Source: an uncultured Prevotellaceae bacterium (GTDB taxonomy: Bacteria; Bacteroidota; Bacteroidia; Bacteroidales; Bacteroidaceae). Taken from it: a DNA stretch of 5,649 nt. Positions 1 to 5,649 of this stretch are shown in pieces. The stretch is taken from positions 1 through 5,649 of the forward strand of contig CABSGW010000169.1 in the NCBI GenBank assembly GCA_902477365.1, written 5' to 3'. Made by a program: the position numbers and the translations under genes. How positions within the stretch are numbered: position 1 is the stretch's first letter; each line of letters starts with the position of its first letter. The notes below the pieces were generated by a model. That model worked only from the letters and a program-made list of their open reading frames with translations. It was not told the DNA's origin and ran no database searches.

Positions 1-2673
1 CATGCAGCTTTCGTAAAGGGCTGCCAGGAACAGAAAAACGAAGACAAATACCAGCGTAAGAATCATTCCGGTTTGTCCGCCGGCCTGCTTTTCCTGGTAG
101 GAGAGTCCGCTCCATTCCACTCCGATGTTTTCCGGTAATTTTTCCCGGGCTATCTGTTCAATGATTTGCATGGCTTGTCCTGAGCTGTAACCACTGGAGG
201 CCGTACCACGGATAATGGCGCTGTTGAACATGTTGAACCGCTTGATGCTACCGGGACCTGTTGTGTAGGATGTATTTCCCAGTGATGTTAGCGGAATCAT
301 AGCCCCGTCGCTGCCTTTGACAAAAAACAGGTTGAGATTGTCCCGATGTTCGCGGTAGGGAGCTTCGGCTTGGATATAAACTCTGTAAATACGGTTGAAC
401 ATGTTGAAGTCGTTTACGTACACAGATCCGGTATAAGCTTTCATGGTCGAGAAAACATCGGAGAGCGGTACACCGGCCAGCTTCACCTTGTCTCGATCTA
501 CATCGAAGTAGAGTTGCGGAATACCGGCTTGCATGGCGGCTGAAAGCCCGGCTAGTTCTTTACGCTTCGAGGCATAGTACATCAGGGTATCTGTGGCACG
601 TATCAAGTCGTCGTAGGAGGCTTCGCTTCGCGCTTCAAGTTGCATTTCAAAACCACCGGAACTGCCCAATCCCGGAATCACCGGAGGAGTGGAAAGATAC
701 ACCTTACATTCCGGATAGGTACGTAACTCTTGTTCCACTTTTTCCATGATCTCAGTGATGCTTGCTTCCTTGCGTTCTTTCCATCCTTTCAGTATCACGG
801 TCAGTTCGCTGCGTGCTTGGCTGCTTCCAACCCGCGGACTGCTTCCGTTGACAGACTGTACGTAGGCTATGGACGGATCTTTCATTAAGAACTTTACGGC
901 GCGGTCAGTGATGATGCGTGTCCGTTCCAGTGTAGTGCCTTCGGGCATTTCCAGTTCTATCTTGAAATAACCTTGGTCTTCGGCAGGTAGAAAACTGGTG
1001 GGAACAAGCCGGTGCATGATGAATATACCTATCAGGACAATACCGAATGCCGATAGAACGCGACGTGGGTTGCGCAATATGCGTTGAATACTTGCTACGT
1101 AGCGGTTGTTGCCGACATGCAGCCATAAATTGATGTATCGGAATACGATGTTTTTGCGTTTATTCGGGTCAGCTGGTTTCAGAATAAGTGAACACATGAC
1201 AGGGCTTAGCGTGAGCGCCACAACAGTTGAGATGATGACAGACACTGCAATGGTGATAGAGAATTGGCGGTATAGCTGTCCGGTGATTCCTGCCAGAAAA
1301 CTGACGGGAACAAATACGGCTGCAAGTACCAGCGAAGTGGCTATCAATGCACCGGTGAGGTTACTCATCGCCTTTTTGGTAGCCTCATAGGCGCTGAGGT
1401 GTTCTTCCCGCATCAGATGTTCTACGTTCTCAACCACAACGATGGCATCGTCCACTACAATACCGATAGCCAGGATGAGCCCTAGTAAGGTAAGCATATT
1501 CAAGGAGAAACCGAACAGAAGCATGAATCCGAATGTACCGATGAGTGAGATAGGGACTGCTATGACCGGAATAACGGTTGCCCGCCAGCTTTGTAAGGAT
1601 AAGAACACAACGACAACCACCAGGAATAGTGCTTCGAACAGCGTCTTATATACTTCGTGAATGGATTCGGAGATATAAGTCGTCATGTCGAAGGGGATTT
1701 CATATTTGAGTCCTTCGGGAAAATTCTTGCTGATTTCCTCCATGGTCTCTTTGACGCGTGCAGAGACTTCCATGGCGTTTGCTCCCGGTAGCATGTATAC
1801 AGCCAGTACCGCTGCATTTCCACCGTTGATGCTGCTCTCGCTGTTGTATGAGGAGGCTTCGAGCGATACACGTGCCACATCGCGCAGACGGATCAGCGAT
1901 CCATCGGCGTTAGCCCGCAAAACAATCTCTTCGAACTGGCCTACGCTTGACAAGCGGCCTTGTGCGGTAATAGGAATCGTGATGTCCAATCCTGTAACGG
2001 GTTGCTGTCCCAATACACCGGCTGCCGATTCGCGGTTTTGGTCTTTCAGCGCGTTCTGTACATCTTGTACGGTTAGACCGAAATTGGCCAGCTTAGCCGG
2101 ATCGACCCATATTTGCATGGCATAGTAACGGCTTCCGATGTTCGAGATACGGCCTACGCCCGGTATACGGCGCAATAAGTCTAAGATGTTGATGGTCGCG
2201 AAGTTGCTTAGGTATATCTCGTCGAATTTAGGATCGTTGGATGTCAGGCAAATAGTCAAGAGCTGGCTGGCTGCCTGTTTTTCAACGGAGATACCGTTTT
2301 GTATTACTTCAGCCGGCAAACGCGATTCCGCCAGTTTGATACGGTTTTGGATTTCAACCGCAGACAAATCGGGGTCTGCTGAGATATCAAAGGTGACAGT
2401 TGCCGAAAAACCTCCTGAATTAGAACTGTTCGATTCCATGTAGAGCATTCCCGGTGTTCCGTTCAACTCTTGTTCGATGGGGGTGGCTACGGCTTGAGAA
2501 ACCGTAAGCGCACTGGCGCCTGGATAAGAAGCGCTGATTTTGACAACCGGAGGTGTAATTTGCGGATATTGATCAATGGGGAGCATGGTCAGGCCAATAA
2601 CACCCACAATGACAATCAAGATGGAGATGACGGCCGAAAACACAGGCCGGTCAATAAAGAAATTTACTTTCAT
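1..2673 (-). CDS. RND-family multidrug efflux pump, inner-membrane subunit (AcrB/MexB-like, HAE1), C-terminus cut by window edge
   Basis: This is the proton-driven inner-membrane engine of a tripartite efflux pump. It takes drugs or other amphiphiles from the periplasm or outer leaflet and passes them to the adaptor and an outer-membrane channel. I translated the frame line by line: 891 codons from the ATG at 2673 to base 1 with no stop. The start MKVNFFIDRPVFSAVIS and TM1 (about residues 10-30) are typical of HAE1 pumps, as is PIDQYPQITPP after it. The first porter domain follows, then TM2-TM6 (about 340-500). TM4 carries GIVVDDAIVVVENVE, with the proton-relay aspartates at D408 and D409. 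TM7 is near 540-552, the second porter domain spans about 556-870, and TM8 ends in AALYESCM, where most relatives have AALYESW. AcrB-type pumps are about 1,030-1,070 aa, so TM9-TM12, including the TM10 lysine, lie outside the window. It begins six bases after the adaptor stop, which implies co-transcription and probably translational coupling. The class is certain; the substrates cannot be inferred. Confidence 0.97.
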   Translation of the reverse strand, partial: MKVNFFIDRPVFSAVISILIVIVGVIGLTMLPIDQYPQITPPVVKISASYPGASALTVSQAVATPIEQELNGTPGMLYMESNSSNSGGFSATVTFDISADPDLSAVEIQNRIKLAESRLPAEVIQNGISVEKQAASQLLTICLTSNDPKFDEIYLSNFATINILDLLRRIPGVGRISNIGSRYYAMQIWVDPAKLANFGLTVQDVQNALKDQNRESAAGVLGQQPVTGLDITIPITAQGRLSSVGQFEEIVLRANADGSLIRLRDVARVSLEASSYNSESSINGGNAAVLAVYMLPGANAMEVSARVKETMEEISKNFPEGLKYEIPFDMTTYISESIHEVYKTLFEALFLVVVVVFLSLQSWRATVIPVIAVPISLIGTFGFMLLFGFSLNMLTLLGLILAIGIVVDDAIVVVENVEHLMREEHLSAYEATKKAMSNLTGALIATSLVLAAVFVPVSFLAGITGQLYRQFSITIAVSVIISTVVALTLSPVMCSLILKPADPNKRKNIVFRYINLWLHVGNNRYVASIQRILRNPRRVLSAFGIVLIGIFIMHRLVPTSFLPAEDQGYFKIELEMPEGTTLERTRIITDRAVKFLMKDPSIAYVQSVNGSSPRVGSSQARSELTVILKGWKERKEASITEIMEKVEQELRTYPECKVYLSTPPVIPGLGSSGGFEMQLEARSEASYDDLIRATDTLMYYASKRKELAGLSAAMQAGIPQLYFDVDRDKVKLAGVPLSDVFSTMKAYTGSVYVNDFNMFNRIYRVYIQAEAPYREHRDNLNLFFVKGSDGAMIPLTSLGNTSYTTGPGSIKRFNMFNSAIIRGTASSGYSSGQAMQIIEQIAREKLPENIGVEWSGLSYQEKQAGGQTGMILTLVFVFVFLFLAALYESCM

Positions 2674-2679
2674 GATCGG

Positions 2680-3885
2680 TTACTTTTTAGGTTCTTCGGC
2701 TTTCTCCTGTTGGGTTGAAGCGGGAATCGGTGTCTGAATGCTGACTTTTAAGCCTGGTGTTAATTTGTGGTTACCCTCTGTTACAATTTGTTCGTTCGAG
2801 GCCAGTCCGCGCTCAACCACAACGTTGTTCTGGAACTCCGGTCCCAGTTCAATGAAGCGTCGTTCAACGGTGGAGTCTTTACGCACCACGTAAACGTAGG
2901 CACCTCCTTTTTCAATGATCAGTGATTTTTGTGGAACAACGATGGCGCGTTCACGAACATCCAATAACAATTTTACTTTTGTGAACTGTCCGGGAAGCAA
3001 TACGTGTTGCGGATTGGGCATTTCGGCACGTACCGAGAATGTACCGGTACGTGGGTCGACTTGCGGTTCGGCGAAATCCACAATTCCTTTATGCGGGTAG
3101 ATGTTGTTGTCGGGTAGTGTTATGCTGACTGTGGGTTGCCAGGAGCGGGTTGTGTCTTGTTGTCCCAAGGTAACGTTACGTTCTTTACTTTTGAGATAAT
3201 CCAGCGCCGTCATGCTGAAATCGACAAATACCGTGTCGCTTTTGACAACGGTTGCTAACAAAGATTTTCCGCTGCCTCCTACCAACGTTCCTAAGTCTAC
3301 GTGGCGTTCACTGATTTGTCCTGCAATGGGAGACTTTACGATGGTATAACTTAATTCCTGTTCGGCTTGCACCAGATCTGCTTTACTCATATTTACACTG
3401 GCCTCGGCTGTCTCGTAGGCAGCTTGCGCATTGTCCAGATCCAGCTGACTGGCTGCATTTTGCTCGTAAAGAGGCTGGATGCGTTCAAAATCGCGTTTGG
3501 CCTTCCGAGCCTGAGCTTCATCTTTTATGAGTTGTGCACGTGCTTTGTCTACACGTGCCTTATAACGGTCTTGATTGATGACAAACAATACTTGGTTTTG
3601 TGCAACGGATGTTCCTTCCTCGAACAACATGCGTTCCAGAAAACCTTCAACACGTGCGCGCACTTCAACAAATTGTTGCGCACGTATGCGCCCTACGTAT
3701 TCGCCGTAGATTTCCACATCCTGACGCTTCACAGGTTCGGCATTGATCGTCGGAGGAGTAGGGGTTGGTTTGTTGGGATGTGTTGCAATGAAATAGGCTA
3801 CAATGAATGCGGCTATGCCAATGAATATGAATAATTGTTGTTTCCTTTTGAGTTTTAGCTTATTGCTGATCGGTAGTCTTTTCAT
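2680..3885 (-). CDS. RND efflux periplasmic adaptor subunit (membrane fusion protein, AcrA/MexA-like)
   Basis: This is the periplasmic adaptor that joins the RND pump to an outer-membrane channel. In the 401-aa form, a basic N-terminus (KLKLKRKQQ) precedes one hydrophobic segment (about 18-34) and a Pro/Thr-rich linker. The first lipoyl half has VEVRARVEGFLERMLFEEGTSV (split here: VEVRARVEGF at 73-82, FEEGTSV at 88-94). A long alpha-helical hairpin spans about 106-178. The second lipoyl half starts at KSPIAGQIS (184-192), and beta-barrel and membrane-proximal domains follow. The hairpin tip carries R135, L139 and S146, matching the R-x3-L-x6-S motif of adaptors that dock TolC-type channels. 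No lipobox cysteine is present, so the protein is anchored by a transmembrane helix rather than by lipid. The frame stays open upstream to an ATG at 4026. I chose the ATG at 3885 because it puts a basic signal-anchor at the N-terminus and because a promoter-like box lies between the two candidates. It is the first gene of the operon. Confidence 0.95.
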   Translation of the reverse strand: MKRLPISNKLKLKRKQQLFIFIGIAAFIVAYFIATHPNKPTPTPPTINAEPVKRQDVEIYGEYVGRIRAQQFVEVRARVEGFLERMLFEEGTSVAQNQVLFVINQDRYKARVDKARAQLIKDEAQARKAKRDFERIQPLYEQNAASQLDLDNAQAAYETAEASVNMSKADLVQAEQELSYTIVKSPIAGQISERHVDLGTLVGGSGKSLLATVVKSDTVFVDFSMTALDYLKSKERNVTLGQQDTTRSWQPTVSITLPDNNIYPHKGIVDFAEPQVDPRTGTFSVRAEMPNPQHVLLPGQFTKVKLLLDVRERAIVVPQKSLIIEKGGAYVYVVRKDSTVERRFIELGPEFQNNVVVERGLASNEQIVTEGNHKLTPGLKVSIQTPIPASTQQEKAEEPKK

Positions 3886-3914
3886 TTTTGAGAAATTATT
3901 GTCGTAATTTAATG

Positions 3915-3941
3915 CAAAAATACAAACAATTGTTGTGCCAA
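3915..3941 (-). promoter_or_regulatory. Candidate promoter of the efflux operon (Bacteroidetes -7 box TATTTTTG)
   Basis: Read on the minus strand, TATTTTTG at 3922-3915 matches the Bacteroidetes -7 consensus TAnnTTTG exactly. A TTG at 3941-3939 could be the -33 element, but the 16-base gap is shorter than the usual 19-21 or so. Transcription would start near 3908, giving a leader of about 20 bases before the adaptor ATG at 3885. No operator or ribosome-binding site stands out in that leader. The box is a good match, but in AT-rich DNA it could occur by chance. Confidence 0.45.
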
Positions 3942-4143
3942 GATGAATAAAAGTGTGTAGAATGTTGAATTTAACTCTTTTACAACTAACTTGCTGCTTG
4001 CTTGAAACTGTGGTGTGGAGCGTCATTGTGTGGAAATATTCCTCAAAAAGTGTTTGAAAGATAATTATTTATGGTAGAACTTAAAACATTTTTTGGGAAA
4101 TAAGAACGGATGCTATTTAAGAATTCAGCTATGTTTATCGGAC

Positions 4144-4193
4144 TGGGCATCTCGTTCAAACAATCCCATAGGTTCGTTTGAACGAGATGCCCA
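4144..4193. repeat. Perfect 18-bp inverted repeat with 14-base loop
   Basis: The arm TGGGCATCTCGTTCAAAC (4144-4161) is the exact reverse complement of 4176-4193. The 14-base spacer (4162-4175) can add a short imperfect CC/GG pairing. The stem is much more GC-rich than its surroundings. Neither side is followed by a run of T, and both neighbouring genes point away from it, so an ordinary intrinsic terminator for a visible gene is unlikely. It could be a repetitive extragenic palindrome, a remnant of a mobile element, a structured small RNA or a regulator-binding site. The inverted repeat is seen directly; its role is unknown. Confidence 0.85.
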
Positions 4194-4357
4194 AGAGAGA
4201 GTTTGTGAGTGGGCTTGGAAATGAAAAGGTTAACGGATTGTTTTATGTTGCATGTTGTTTAGGAATCAAGAACAATGATTTTTTGTATGTACGAACATTG
4301 AATATCAATGCTTCAAGTTTGTTTTTGTAAAGGATGAGTCCCGGAAAAATAAATGTC

Positions 4358-4376
4358 TTTTTTTTACTAAAAAAAA
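4358..4376. promoter_or_regulatory. Symmetric A/T tract upstream of the wHTH promoter (possible UP-like element)
   Basis: Eight T, the triplet ACT and then eight A lie in a row, ending 10 bases upstream of the -33 TTG at 4387. Such A/T tracts bend DNA or bind the RNA polymerase alpha C-terminal domain as UP elements in other bacteria. That function here is inferred from position and composition only. Confidence 0.3.
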
Positions 4377-4386
4377 CATAGAATAA

Positions 4387-4417
4387 TTGGTCATATAATG
4401 TGAAAAAACTATATTTG
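4387..4417 (+). promoter_or_regulatory. Promoter of the wHTH gene (-33 TTG, -7 TATATTTG)
   Basis: TATATTTG at 4410-4417 is an exact match to the Bacteroidetes primary-sigma -7 consensus TAnnTTTG. A TTG at 4387-4389 lies 20 bases upstream, which is ideal spacing. Transcription would begin near 4424. This leaves about 70 bases of leader before the ATG at 4495, or only about 17 before the first in-frame ATG at 4441. It is the best promoter in the window. Confidence 0.65.
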
Positions 4418-4494
4418 TATATGTCTTCTGACTGGTTAAGATGGATATAGAGATAAATGAGATACAAATGTTTAATCAACTAAATCTTATAACC

Positions 4495-4722
4495 ATGGAT
4501 AAAAAAAATATTGCCCACAATGCAGGTATCGTTTGGAGATTGTTAGACAATAATAACAGGCGATGGGAGTATGGCGAACTGAAAGAGGCTTCTGGTTTAT
4601 CAGACCGGGATTTGAATACAGCGATAGGTTGGCTTGCTCGTGAGAATCGGGTTCAGTTTGAACAAGATAATCTAGGTAATAGATATTTCTTGTATTTGGA
4701 AATGAACTTATATATCGGATAA
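4495..4722 (+). CDS. Small winged helix-turn-helix domain protein (DUF2582-type)
   Basis: This is a 75-residue protein that is almost entirely one winged-helix domain. The sequence starts MDKKNIAHNAGIVWRLL, continues with WEYGELKEASGLSDRDLNTA (24-43) forming the helix-turn-helix, then IGWLARENRVQF (44-55), and ends with the beta-wing and the short closing LYIG. The NAGxVWxLL opening, the xxGWLARExxV helix and the terminal YIG are hallmarks of the DUF2582 wHTH family, which is widespread in Bacteroidetes. No effector-binding or dimerisation domain is attached, so its DNA target and physiological role are unknown. Frames upstream are open: ATG at 4441 (93 aa) and at 4468 (84 aa) are alternatives. 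I prefer 4495 because the family homology begins there and the extra residues look non-conserved. No start has a clear Shine-Dalgarno. The gene lies 24 bases before a strong hairpin and 81 bases before the lipoprotein gene. Confidence 0.88.
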   Translation: MDKKNIAHNAGIVWRLLDNNNRRWEYGELKEASGLSDRDLNTAIGWLARENRVQFEQDNLGNRYFLYLEMNLYIG

Positions 4723-4746
4723 TATAAACCGTAATAGAGAATTTGG

Positions 4747-4791
4747 AATCTCCTTCTCCATGAAAGTAGAAAATGGAGGAGGAGATTTGTG
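4747..4791 (+). terminator. Hairpin with 15-bp stem: likely terminator, or leader hairpin of the lipoprotein gene
   Basis: 4747-4761 pairs with 4773-4787 (14 Watson-Crick pairs and one T-G wobble) around an 11-base loop, followed by a weak T-rich tail (TTTGTGT including the last stem bases). It begins 24 bases after the wHTH stop and ends 16 bases before the lipoprotein ATG. Its position fits an intrinsic terminator for the wHTH gene. However, no promoter fits between it and the next gene, so partial read-through is plausible. The right arm is a GGAGGAGGAG purine run, a Shine-Dalgarno-like sequence held in the stem. The structure is clear; the terminator role is inferred. Confidence 0.55.
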
Positions 4792-4803
4792 TAAAAAAGA
4801 GGA

Positions 4804-5610
4804 ATGATGAAAAGAAAAACTTATCTGCGTAGACTTTTGAGCGGTGTTGCTTGTTTGGCCTTTTTGGTTGTGTTGAATGCTTGTAGCGAAGACGATGACA
4901 ATGGTCCATTACTGGTTGATGAGGGTGTTTATACACGCGAGTGGATTCAGACACAGGCAGGGTTTGAGGAAGAACGGGATGATATTCTTGACCGCACTTC
5001 GGTAAGTGACTCATTGTTTGTGGCGTTGAGTACGGATTCGGCATGGGCGCTTTCAGGTGAGAAGCAACAGGTGTTATTGGCAGTGAGACAGTTAGTTAGC
5101 AAGCCAAGTGCACAAACGTTGTTACAGAAAATTATTCCTTTGGAAGATATATCAACCTATATGAATAATGTGTATGGGGGCACGGTCGGCGGATTTGTGT
5201 GCGAGGCTGCCGATGTGAAAAGATTGTATAATATGCACGATGTATATTGGGGGTTACGGCTTGATTATGAGGGGACCAAATTTCGTCCGGACGGAGCCGG
5301 TTATGCCGTTATCCGTTTTTACAGTGCTGTAGCTGATCAGTTACAGATTCCGCTCTCTCCTGAGTTAGGCGGTTCGCAACCGCATGCATGGCCCAATGGT
5401 GGGGGAGGATTCACCACCTCTACATTGGGCAAAGGTGGTTATCCGGAGTGGACATTTAAGGGGTATTACGCTCCGGAAGAAGGGGCGGAACTCTATGAAG
5501 TGACGCCTGCCGGACGTGAAATTTTGCGTTCGGTGTATACCGGAGGCAAATGGTGTACATATGAGAGTGATTTTTATCCGATACCATCTGTGCATAAAAT
5601 AAACCCATAG
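4804..5610 (+). CDS. Predicted surface-exposed lipoprotein, unknown function
   Basis: This is a 268-aa protein with a lipoprotein signal peptide: basic MMKRKTYLRRLL, hydrophobic core 11-24, lipobox LNAC and lipidated Cys27. Residues 28-33 (SEDDDN) directly after the cysteine resemble the acidic lipoprotein export signal described in Bacteroidetes (for example S-D-D-D-D in B. fragilis), so an outer-leaflet, cell-surface location is likely. Residues about 45-120 look helical and charged. Residues about 124-260 look like a compact alpha/beta domain, rich in Gly and aromatics, with landmarks GGTVGGFV (125-132), YWGLRLDYEGTKF (148-160), AVIRF (168-172), PNGGGGFTTS (197-206) and APEEGAELYEV (223-233). 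Mature cysteines 133 and 251 could form a disulphide. I do not recognise the family. An AGAGGA run abuts the ATG at 4804, so the adjacent ATG at 4807 may be the better-spaced start. It is co-oriented with the wHTH gene and could be read through from that promoter. Confidence 0.9.
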   Translation: MMKRKTYLRRLLSGVACLAFLVVLNACSEDDDNGPLLVDEGVYTREWIQTQAGFEEERDDILDRTSVSDSLFVALSTDSAWALSGEKQQVLLAVRQLVSKPSAQTLLQKIIPLEDISTYMNNVYGGTVGGFVCEAADVKRLYNMHDVYWGLRLDYEGTKFRPDGAGYAVIRFYSAVADQLQIPLSPELGGSQPHAWPNGGGGFTTSTLGKGGYPEWTFKGYYAPEEGAELYEVTPAGREILRSVYTGGKWCTYESDFYPIPSVHKINP

Positions 5611-5649
5611 CGAAAAAGTAAATTTGGGCAAAGCGTAGCGAATTAGCTG

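Larger units (their letters stand above)
3942..4386. other. Divergent intergenic region without a convincing gene
   Basis: This stretch is AT-rich and lies between the leftward efflux operon and the rightward wHTH gene. Open frames crossing it (a 78-codon minus-strand frame at 4243-4479 and the upstream extension of the adaptor frame to 4026) have low-complexity, Phe/Tyr/Lys/Ile-rich translations with no recognisable family, and I do not call them. The only strong structure is the 18-bp inverted repeat at 4144-4193. Such a long gap is more than two simple promoters need, so a small RNA or a distant operator is possible, but nothing shows one directly. Confidence 0.6.

Noticed and set aside
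1685..2125. 146-codon plus-strand open frame inside the RND gene
   Set aside because: It is antisense to an unbroken, clearly homologous RND coding frame; its Ser/Ala-rich translation is a shadow of that frame. The same applies to the other plus-strand frames between 346 and 3834.
3886..4026. N-terminal extension of the adaptor by 47 residues to an ATG at 4026
   Set aside because: The extension would place residues with no signal features ahead of the real membrane anchor, and a TAnnTTTG promoter box (3922-3915) falls inside it.
4144..4193. Palindrome as a terminator or CRISPR-type repeat
   Set aside because: There is no T-tract on either strand, no gene ends nearby, and only one copy is seen, so neither reading is supported.
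4243..4479. 78-codon minus-strand open frame
   Set aside because: The translation is AT-driven (Tyr, Phe, Lys, Leu, Ile), matches no family I know, and overlaps the strong plus-strand wHTH promoter.
4735..4746. Possible lipoprotein promoter around GAATTTGG
   Set aside because: It lacks the leading TA of the -7 consensus at the right position and has no -33 partner, and its transcript would start inside the hairpin.
4487..5044. 185-codon minus-strand open frame
   Set aside because: It lies antisense to the wHTH and lipoprotein genes, both of which have clear protein features; its translation has none.
5619..5626. TAAATTTG, an exact TAnnTTTG match after the lipoprotein stop
   Set aside because: No -33 TTG lies at suitable spacing and the window ends 23 bases later, so no gene can be tied to it.

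Overview
The window looks like a chromosomal segment from a member of the Bacteroidales (Bacteroides, Parabacteroides or a close relative). Three things support this. Promoter-like boxes match the Bacteroidetes primary-sigma-factor -7 consensus TAnnTTTG, and most starts lack a strong Shine-Dalgarno. A small winged-helix protein of the DUF2582 type, common in this order, is present. A lipoprotein carries an acidic CSEDDDN stretch just after its lipidated cysteine, which resembles the Bacteroidetes surface-lipoprotein export signal. The species cannot be fixed from the sequence.

Left part (1-3885, minus strand): a tripartite RND multidrug-efflux operon read leftwards. The periplasmic adaptor (401 aa) comes first. 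Six bases after it comes the inner-membrane RND pump of the AcrB/MexB (HAE1) type, open for 891 codons and cut by the left edge, with roughly 150-180 C-terminal residues missing. The adaptor carries the R-x3-L-x6-S hairpin-tip motif used to dock TolC-type channels, so an outer-membrane factor gene probably follows beyond the left edge. A candidate TAnnTTTG promoter lies just upstream of the adaptor start.

Middle (about 3886-4494): a 600-base, AT-rich divergent intergenic region with no convincing gene. Its most striking element is a perfect 18-bp inverted repeat around a 14-base loop (4144-4193), with no U-tract on either side, far from both flanking promoters. Further right, an A/T tract precedes a textbook -33/-7 promoter (4387-4417) that fires rightwards.

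Right part (plus strand): a 75-residue winged helix-turn-helix protein, a strong 15-bp hairpin (4747-4787) that is either a terminator or a leader structure, and a predicted surface-exposed lipoprotein of 268 aa with a globular C-terminal domain I do not recognise. The efflux genes form one functional unit. The wHTH and lipoprotein genes are co-oriented and may be transcribed together, but nothing in the sequence links them to efflux. I see no CRISPR array, tRNA, rRNA, transposase or obvious novel defence system. The items most worth following up are the 18-bp palindrome and the lipoprotein's unidentified domain.
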